Assembly: GCF_037076455.1 (NCBI RefSeq)
Contig: NZ_AP028679.1
Coordinates: 1,069,501-1,133,500, forward strand
Direction of reading: 5' to 3'
DNA length: 64,000 bases
DNA from: Desulfoferula mesophila
GTDB taxonomy: Bacteria; Desulfobacterota; Desulfarculia; Desulfarculales; Desulfarculaceae
In this document: in pieces, positions 58,593-64,000 of the stretch
How positions within the stretch are numbered: the first letter of the stretch is position 1
Layout of the letters: every line of letters starts with the position of its first letter
Position numbers and translations under genes: made by a program
The notes under the pieces: model-generated
What the model saw: only the letters and a program-made list of their open reading frames with translations
The model's database searches: none
What the model was told of the DNA's origin: nothing

Positions 58593-60179
58593 ATGCTTTT
58601 TTTACGCGCGCATAGGTTGAAAAAGCGGGCCGGTTGGGCCCTGCTCCCTCTTGTCTTCCTGCTCTTATTTTCGGGCCCGGCCTTTGGCGAGGGCGAGGCG
58701 CAGGGCGAACTGCCCCTGCTGCCCGGCGGCGGCATAGGCAAGACCAGGGACATGAGTCTGCCCGAGGCCGTCTTTTTGGTGGTTCGGGGCAATACCAGCA
58801 TAGAAAACGCCTACCTGGATCGGGTGGCCCAGAAATACGGCCTGGAGGTGGAGGAGCACAAGTTCAAGCCCGACATCTCCTTTGACTCCAGTCTGGTGCG
58901 CTCGGGCAGCGACGACGATTACAACTACGCCGGCTCCGACGATATCACCGACACCAACGACACCCAGTTGCAGGCCTCGGTGACCCTGACCGAAAAGATC
59001 CCCACCGGCGCGCAGTTCTCTTTTGTCTGGCAGGTCAACAAGACCACCGGCGACACGGCCGGCAGCTATTACAGCGATGATGAAAGCGTGCGCAACTCCT
59101 GGAACATCCAGTTCCAACAACCCCTGCTGCGGGGCGGGGGCATAGACGCCAACATGGCCTCGGTGCGCCAAGCCCGCATAACCGAGCAACAGAACATCCT
59201 GAGCCTGAAGGCCACCCTGATAGACACCATCACCACCACCATCTACGACTACCGCTCCTTTCTGGAGTCGGCCCGCCAGGTGGCCATCGTGCTGCGCTCG
59301 CTCAAGCGGGCCTACGAGCTGCTGGAAGAGAACCGGGCCCTCATCGCCGCCGGGCGCATGGCCCAAAGCGACCTGGTGCAATCCCAGTCCAACCTGGCCA
59401 ACCAGCGCATCGCCTACCAGCAGACCCTAAACGACGTGCAGCAAAGCCGCCTGGAGCTGTTGCGCACCCTGAACATGAACAAAAACACCAAGGTCAACCC
59501 CACCGAGGTGCTTTCCCTGCCCGAGAACCTGCCCAGCAGCCAGCAGTGCCTGGCCCTGGCCTATGCCAACCAGCCCGCCTATCTGCAGGCCAAGTTGGTG
59601 TTGGACTACAGCAAGCAGGATCTCATCCTGGCCAAGAATAACATGCTCTGGGACTTGAACCTGCTGGTCAATTACAGCCGCGACAATACCAAATCGGACT
59701 CCTACGGCGACTCGGACAACAACTACTGGGACGCTGGGTTGTATCTGAGCATTCCGGTGTACGGACAGACCCGCATGAGCCGCCAATCGCAGTTGCTTTC
59801 GGCCCGCTCCAATTTGTTCAAGGCGCAAAACAGCCTTAGGCAGACCAACGAGAACCTGCAAATCGACGTGGACAACCGCCTGAGGGATTTGCACATAAAA
59901 AAGGAACAGGTGACTCTCTCGCGCGAGGCCCTGCGGCTTTCCCGCCTGCAACTGGAAAACGAGCAGGAAAAGCTGAAATACGGGCGCTCCTCCAATTTCC
60001 AGGTGGTCAGCTACCAGCTGGACTTGGCCAACGCGGAGAACACCCTGCTCACCGCCGAGGTGGATTATCTGAACAGTCTGGTCAGCTTGGACCAGACCCT
60101 GGGCACCACCCTGGACACCTGGCGCATCGCCTTCAAGACCCAGCGCAAGGCCGCCCAGAAAAAGGTATGGGGCCAATGA
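58593..60179 (+). CDS. TolC-like outer membrane efflux protein
   Basis: The 528-residue product has a signal peptide ending near GPAFGEG, then the two-repeat outer-membrane efflux protein layout: ENAYLDRVAQKYGLEVEEHK, SNLANQRIAYQQTLNDVQQS, and a long coiled coil in the second half (LSREALRLSRLQLENEQEKL, NFQVVSYQLDLANAENTLL). It forms the outer membrane tunnel of a tripartite exporter. First gene of an operon with an adaptor, ATPase and permease. Confidence 0.9.
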   Translation: MLFLRAHRLKKRAGWALLPLVFLLLFSGPAFGEGEAQGELPLLPGGGIGKTRDMSLPEAVFLVVRGNTSIENAYLDRVAQKYGLEVEEHKFKPDISFDSSLVRSGSDDDYNYAGSDDITDTNDTQLQASVTLTEKIPTGAQFSFVWQVNKTTGDTAGSYYSDDESVRNSWNIQFQQPLLRGGGIDANMASVRQARITEQQNILSLKATLIDTITTTIYDYRSFLESARQVAIVLRSLKRAYELLEENRALIAAGRMAQSDLVQSQSNLANQRIAYQQTLNDVQQSRLELLRTLNMNKNTKVNPTEVLSLPENLPSSQQCLALAYANQPAYLQAKLVLDYSKQDLILAKNNMLWDLNLLVNYSRDNTKSDSYGDSDNNYWDAGLYLSIPVYGQTRMSRQSQLLSARSNLFKAQNSLRQTNENLQIDVDNRLRDLHIKKEQVTLSREALRLSRLQLENEQEKLKYGRSSNFQVVSYQLDLANAENTLLTAEVDYLNSLVSLDQTLGTTLDTWRIAFKTQRKAAQKKVWGQ

Positions 60180-60205
60180 CCCGGCGGGAGACGAGGAGTT
60201 GATGA

Positions 60206-61960
60206 GTGATGACTGAGGCGACGCTGGATTACCAAAAACTGGTAAGCGGTTTGCCCCAGGGGATATTGGGCCTGGGTCCCCGGGGCGAGGTGCTCCGGAT
60301 GAACCCCGCCGCCGGGCGCATTTTGGGCCTGGACCCCGACCGGGCCTCCGGCCGCGTCTTCAGCGAGCTGTTCGCCGATCGTCTGGATGAGGGCGAAGAG
60401 CTTTTCAAGACCATCGCCTCGGCCCAGGCCAAGGGCACCTCCGTCAACGGCCTGGTGCTGCCCCTGGCGGGAGCGGGGGGTGAGGAGAGCCACATCGCCC
60501 TGAGCGTCACCCCCCTGGCCGGGGGGGAGTCGGCGGTGGTGTTGGCCGACGTGACCCGCCAGGAGCAGGTGCGCCGCCATCACATGAAGAAGCAGGACCA
60601 GGCCACCAGCTGGGCCCTGCGTCTGGAGCAGGAAAAGAACCGGCTGGAGCAGTTGCTCAGAAGGAACCAGCGCCTGCGCCTCTGGGCCTCGGTGGCTATC
60701 ATCCTGATCTTCGCGGGCCTGGGCTATTACGCCTGGACCCGCATCCACCTGGCCGGCTACGAGGCCGGCGGACTGAACGGCTCGGGCGCCCTGGCCGCCA
60801 GCGGCGCCACCTACACCCTCCAGCCCGGCCCGCTCAGCTCCAGCATCAACCTCACGGGCAGCATCCAGCCCTATGAGACCATCAACCTGCTCAGCCCCTT
60901 TGCCGGGCGCGTCCTGGAGCGGCGGTTTCAGTACGGGCAAAGGGTAAAAAAGGGTGAGCTGTTGCTCAAGCTGGACACCTCGGACCTGGAGCTGAAGCTC
61001 CGGGACGCCCAGGTGGAGGCGATCAAGGCCCAGGAGGAGTTCAACAAACTGGTCGACTGGAAAAACAGCCCCACCGTGTTGCAGGCCCAGCGCGAGCTGG
61101 AAAAGGCCAAAAACGACCTGGAGGTCACCCAGCAAAAGCTGCACGAGGCCGAGATGCTCTACAAGCGGGGCATCATTCCCCTGGACGAGTTGCGCTCGCT
61201 CAAGGAGCAGGCCAAAAACCAGCAGATCAGCCTGGACACCCTCAAGGACCAATTGCGCACGGCCATTGAAAAGGGCCAGAGCAAAAATATCCTGATGGCC
61301 AAGCTGCAAAAGGAGAACGCCGAGTCCAAGCTGGCCAAGATCAGCCAGGAGATAAAAAAGGGCAGCATCACGGCCCCGGTGGTGGGAGTGGCCATAAAAC
61401 CCACCGGGGACGACGACAAAAAGAGCCGGGTCGTCGAGGTGGGCTACGAAGTGGCCAAGGGGCAGGTGCTGTTGGCCCTGGGCAATTTAGAGAGGCTTTC
61501 GGTCACCACCAAGGTGGGAGAGCTCAACGTGGCCAAGCTGCGCCAGGGGCAAAAGGTGGCCATCACCAGCTACGCCTTCCCCGACCTGCTGCTCAACGGC
61601 CGCATCGACTCGGTGAGCTCCCAGGCGCTGCCCGGGGGCTCCGGCGATCCGCCGTCGTTCGAGGTGCGCATCATCACCGACCAGCTAACCACCGACCAGC
61701 AGGCCGGTTTGCGCCTGGGCATGAGCGCCAACCTGGAGGTGAACGTGTTCGACGACCCCCAGGCCTTGGCCGTGCCCATCGCGGCGGTGCATCCCTGCCC
61801 CCAAGGCGGCGGCAACAAGGTGACCCTGGTGGGCAAGGGCGGCGCCTGCAAGGAGGTGAGCGTTAAGACCGGCCTGACCACCGAGGACAAGGTGCAGATA
61901 ACCGATGGGCTCAAGCCCGGCGACAAGGTGGTGGTGCCCGCCGCCGCCCCGGAGGGGTGA
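60206..61960 (+). CDS. PAS-domain-fused membrane fusion (adaptor) protein
   Basis: The 584-residue product has an N-terminal cytoplasmic PAS domain (~8-118: LVSGLPQGILGLGPRGEVLR, MNPAAGRILGLD), a short coiled coil, one membrane helix (~159-176) and then a MacA/HlyD-type periplasmic adaptor. The adaptor has lipoyl halves (PFAGRVLERRFQYGQRVKKG), a long alpha-hairpin (~285-385) and beta-barrel (AITSYAFPDLLLNGRIDSV). Adaptors normally carry only a short cytoplasmic stub, so the PAS domain is unusual. The start is GTG at 60206, seven bases after GAGGAG. Its stop overlaps the ATPase gene. Confidence 0.88.
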   Translation: MMTEATLDYQKLVSGLPQGILGLGPRGEVLRMNPAAGRILGLDPDRASGRVFSELFADRLDEGEELFKTIASAQAKGTSVNGLVLPLAGAGGEESHIALSVTPLAGGESAVVLADVTRQEQVRRHHMKKQDQATSWALRLEQEKNRLEQLLRRNQRLRLWASVAIILIFAGLGYYAWTRIHLAGYEAGGLNGSGALAASGATYTLQPGPLSSSINLTGSIQPYETINLLSPFAGRVLERRFQYGQRVKKGELLLKLDTSDLELKLRDAQVEAIKAQEEFNKLVDWKNSPTVLQAQRELEKAKNDLEVTQQKLHEAEMLYKRGIIPLDELRSLKEQAKNQQISLDTLKDQLRTAIEKGQSKNILMAKLQKENAESKLAKISQEIKKGSITAPVVGVAIKPTGDDDKKSRVVEVGYEVAKGQVLLALGNLERLSVTTKVGELNVAKLRQGQKVAITSYAFPDLLLNGRIDSVSSQALPGGSGDPPSFEVRIITDQLTTDQQAGLRLGMSANLEVNVFDDPQALAVPIAAVHPCPQGGGNKVTLVGKGGACKEVSVKTGLTTEDKVQITDGLKPGDKVVVPAAAPEG

Positions 61961-62643
61961 GCCGCACCATGGCCCTCATCGAGCTGAAAGGCATCAACAA
62001 GACCTATCGAATCGGCGACCTGGCCGTGGAGGTGCTCCGGGGGGTGGATCTTTCCGTGGAGCCCGGCGAGCTTTTGGCCATCATGGGCGAGAGCGGCGGC
62101 GGCAAATCCACCCTGATGAACATTATCGGTTTTCTGGACAGTCCCAGCGGGGGCGGCTACCGCTTCGAGGGCCAGGACGCCGGGCATCTCGACGACAACC
62201 AGTTGGCCCGCATCCGCAACCAGAAGATCGGCTTCATATTTCAGCAGTTCAACCTGCTGCCCCGCCTCACGGCCCTGGAAAACGTGATGCTGCCCTTGGT
62301 GTACCGGGGAGTGCCCCCGCGCGAGCGAGAGCGGGTGGCCCGCAAGATGCTGGAGCGGGTGGGCATGGCCCAGCGCATGACCCACCGTCCTCCCGAGCTG
62401 TCCGGCGGCCAGCAGCAAAGGGTGGCCATCGCCCGGGCCCTGTCCGGCAACCCCGCCCTGATTCTGGCCGACGAGCCCACCGGGGCCCTGGATTCCCAGG
62501 TGAGTCAGGAGATAATGGACATATTCCTGGAGCTGAACCGCGACAACAAGATCACCACGGTGATGGTCACCCATGACCCCAGGGTGGGCAAGCAGTGCCG
62601 CCGCACGGTGCGCATGGCCGACGGCATGGTGGTGGAGGTTTGA
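61957..62643 (+). CDS. MacB/LolD-type ABC transporter ATPase
   Basis: The 228-residue ATPase has Walker [15 protein letters not shown]-loop [11 protein letters not shown], signature [16 protein letters not shown], Walker [14 protein letters not shown] and switch His in VMVTHDP. GTG at 61957 overlaps the adaptor stop; an ATG four codons later (61969) is also possible. It powers the MacB-type permease encoded next, as a separate polypeptide rather than fused as in E. coli MacB. Confidence 0.93.
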   Translation: MSRTMALIELKGINKTYRIGDLAVEVLRGVDLSVEPGELLAIMGESGGGKSTLMNIIGFLDSPSGGGYRFEGQDAGHLDDNQLARIRNQKIGFIFQQFNLLPRLTALENVMLPLVYRGVPPRERERVARKMLERVGMAQRMTHRPPELSGGQQQRVAIARALSGNPALILADEPTGALDSQVSQEIMDIFLELNRDNKITTVMVTHDPRVGKQCRRTVRMADGMVVEV

Positions 62644-62647
62644 CGCC

Positions 62648-63856
62648 GTGATGCCCCTGGGTGAAATAGTGCGCGAGGCCCTCAAGAGCCAGGCCGCGGC
62701 CAAGCAGCGCACCATCTTGGCCCTTGTCGGCATCGTCATCGGCATAGGCTCGGTGATCGCCCTGGTCACGGTGGGCGAGATGGTGCAGCTTACCTCCGAA
62801 CAGCAGTTCCGCCAGATGGGCACCAACATCATCACCATCCAGCCCGGCTACGGCAGCCCCCAGGGCGGCAACAACCAGGCCGACAGCCAGCCCAGGCAAA
62901 TCACCTGGGCCGAGGCCCAGGGCCTGTCGCGCAAGGTGGCGGGGCTGGAGGCGGTGGCGCCCTACACCAATGCCTGGGGCCGTCCCTTGATGGACGACAA
63001 GCCCTTGGACATGCCCTTGCTGGGGGTGACCGGCAGCTTCGCGGATATCAACAAGCTTACCCTGGCCAAGGGGCGTTTTGTCAGCGACCTGGACGGCTAC
63101 GCCTTTTTCGGGGTGCTGGGCGCGGGTGCCGCGGCCAAGCTGGCCCGCATGGGGATCAAGGAGCCCTTGGGCAAGACGGTATATTTCAAAAACCGTGGCT
63201 TCAAGATAATCGGGGTGCTCAAAAGGGTGGACGAAGGCGGCATGCGGCCCTTTGAGATCAACCCCGGAATGATGATTCCCCTGCAAACCTCCTTTTTGTT
63301 CAAGCCGGAGCGCAACATCAACGCGATCATGGCCCGCCTCAAACCCAAAGCCGATCGCCACCGGGTAAAAGCCGCGATAGAGCGCTACTTCAAGGGCGAT
63401 CTGCCGGGCGCCGGCGTCCAGGTGCGCAGCGCCGAGCAGTTGATCGCCGAGATGGCCAAGCAAAGCCGCCTGTTCACCCTGCTGTTGGGGGCCATCGGGA
63501 GTATCTCCCTGCTGGTGGGGGGCATCGGGGTTATGAACGTGATGCTGGTGGCGGTGAGCGAACGCCGCAAGGAGATCGGGGTGCGCCGGGCCCTGGGGGC
63601 CATGCAGGCCGACGTCAAGGCCCAGTTCCTGGTGGAGTCGGTTATCCTGTGCCTGGCCGGCGGTTTGATCGGCATCGCCCTGGGGGTGGGCGCGGCCTAT
63701 GTCCTGGCCAAGGTCAACGGTTGGATATTCTTCGTGTCCGGCTTGGGTCTGACCCTGGGGGTGGGGGTTTCCAGCGCCATCGGGGTGTCCTTCGGCTATT
63801 TCCCGGCCCGCCAGGCCAGCCGCCTGGACCCCATCCTGGCTCTACGGGACCAATGA
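62648..63856 (+). CDS. MacB-type ABC permease
   Basis: The ~402-residue protein has one N-terminal helix (RTILALVGIVIGIGSVIALV), a ~230-residue periplasmic MacB core domain, and three C-terminal helices of the FtsX type, with ISLLVGGIGVMNVMLVAVSE and RRKEIGVRRALGAMQADVKA characteristic. Works mechanically to push substrates through the adaptor-TolC tunnel. The start is GTG 62648 (or ATG 62651), nine bases after GGAGG. Its substrate (antibiotic, peptide or lipid) cannot be told from sequence. Confidence 0.92.
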   Translation: MMPLGEIVREALKSQAAAKQRTILALVGIVIGIGSVIALVTVGEMVQLTSEQQFRQMGTNIITIQPGYGSPQGGNNQADSQPRQITWAEAQGLSRKVAGLEAVAPYTNAWGRPLMDDKPLDMPLLGVTGSFADINKLTLAKGRFVSDLDGYAFFGVLGAGAAAKLARMGIKEPLGKTVYFKNRGFKIIGVLKRVDEGGMRPFEINPGMMIPLQTSFLFKPERNINAIMARLKPKADRHRVKAAIERYFKGDLPGAGVQVRSAEQLIAEMAKQSRLFTLLLGAIGSISLLVGGIGVMNVMLVAVSERRKEIGVRRALGAMQADVKAQFLVESVILCLAGGLIGIALGVGAAYVLAKVNGWIFFVSGLGLTLGVGVSSAIGVSFGYFPARQASRLDPILALRDQ

Positions 63857-64000
63857 GGTCAAAGCGCACTTCGGTTTTGTGGTTTTTTTGAAACAATCCT
63901 TGCCAGACCCTGATAAAAACAGGTATATGGGTAGCCGGGCCGCACGGCGCGGGCCCAGGAAAAAAACCATCCCCGCAAGGGGAGCTGAGGATCACAACGT
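63857..64000. other. Downstream of export operon, no supported gene
   Basis: Short GC-rich inverted pieces (CCCCGCAAGGGG at 63972-63983) and an A-run are present but no complete terminator or convincing gene start is visible before the window ends. Confidence 0.4.

Noticed and set aside
63928-64000. Start of another plus-strand gene at the window end
   Set aside because: An ATG frame is open to the edge, but it is short, Arg/Gly-rich and lacks a ribosome site.

Overview
The window looks like a chromosomal segment of an anaerobic Desulfobacterota (deltaproteobacterial) organism. I infer this from a GC-rich core, a nifH-nifI1-nifI2-nifD-nifK arrangement with PII genes inside the operon and a long NifD, an N-type (predicted Na+-translocating) ATPase operon, and many PAS/GGDEF signalling proteins. 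No species can be assigned from sequence alone.

Region 1 (1-12.5 kb) is accessory DNA. After two small envelope lipoproteins come an IS remnant and an AT-rich island with a primase-polymerase/SF3 helicase, zinc-ribbon proteins, a possible degenerate recombinase and a tyrosine integrase. The island ends at a 67-bp copy of a tRNA-Leu(UAA) 3' half (8711-8777). A second copy lies at 12389-12455 beside a decayed integrase. Between them is a nest of three broken IS3-family elements, one of them split by an intact IS21-family element with a 5-bp target duplication.

Region 2 (12.7-19.4 kb, minus strand) is a complete N-ATPase operon, atpDCQRBEFAG. It has a double-carboxylate c subunit, an elongated AtpF and no separate delta gene. 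Region 3 (19.8-30.2 kb) holds kaiC-kaiB-hybrid histidine kinase, then a REC-PAS-PAS-GGDEF-EAL protein with a degenerate GGDEF, then a membrane diguanylate cyclase. Region 4 (30.4-32.4 kb) is an intact IS3-family element between a cut-off transposase fragment and a truncated cytochrome c gene.

Region 5 (32.8-39.5 kb) is the most unusual part. A DUF362 protein and a Wzx-type flippase precede a minus-strand set encoding a B12-binding radical SAM enzyme, a PqqD-like recognition protein, a lasso-B2-like protease and an HPr-kinase-like protein. Divergent from it lie five tandem ~31-codon genes whose products share a YxKPx[L/V] leader, a conserved LRQVTGG-like boundary and a very short Ser-containing tail. 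No lasso cyclase is present. I interpret this as a candidate new RiPP-type system. A three-way-junction RNA candidate and three exported proteins follow (39.8-42.5 kb).

Region 6 (42.5-57.1 kb) is nitrogen fixation: nifH, nifI1, nifI2, nifD, nifK, a NifB paralogue that has lost its radical-SAM cysteines, a [2Fe-2S] ferredoxin, a GNAT acetyltransferase, nifE, nifN and nifB, all minus strand. They run from a sigma-54 promoter (53415-53430) to a strong terminator (42550-42587). nifA lies upstream; a duplicated nifA 3' end flanks a lipoprotein gene, and an HMG-CoA-lyase/homocitrate-synthase-like gene follows. Region 7 (57.4-63.9 kb) has an MscS channel and a TolC / PAS-fused adaptor / MacB-type ATPase / permease export operon.
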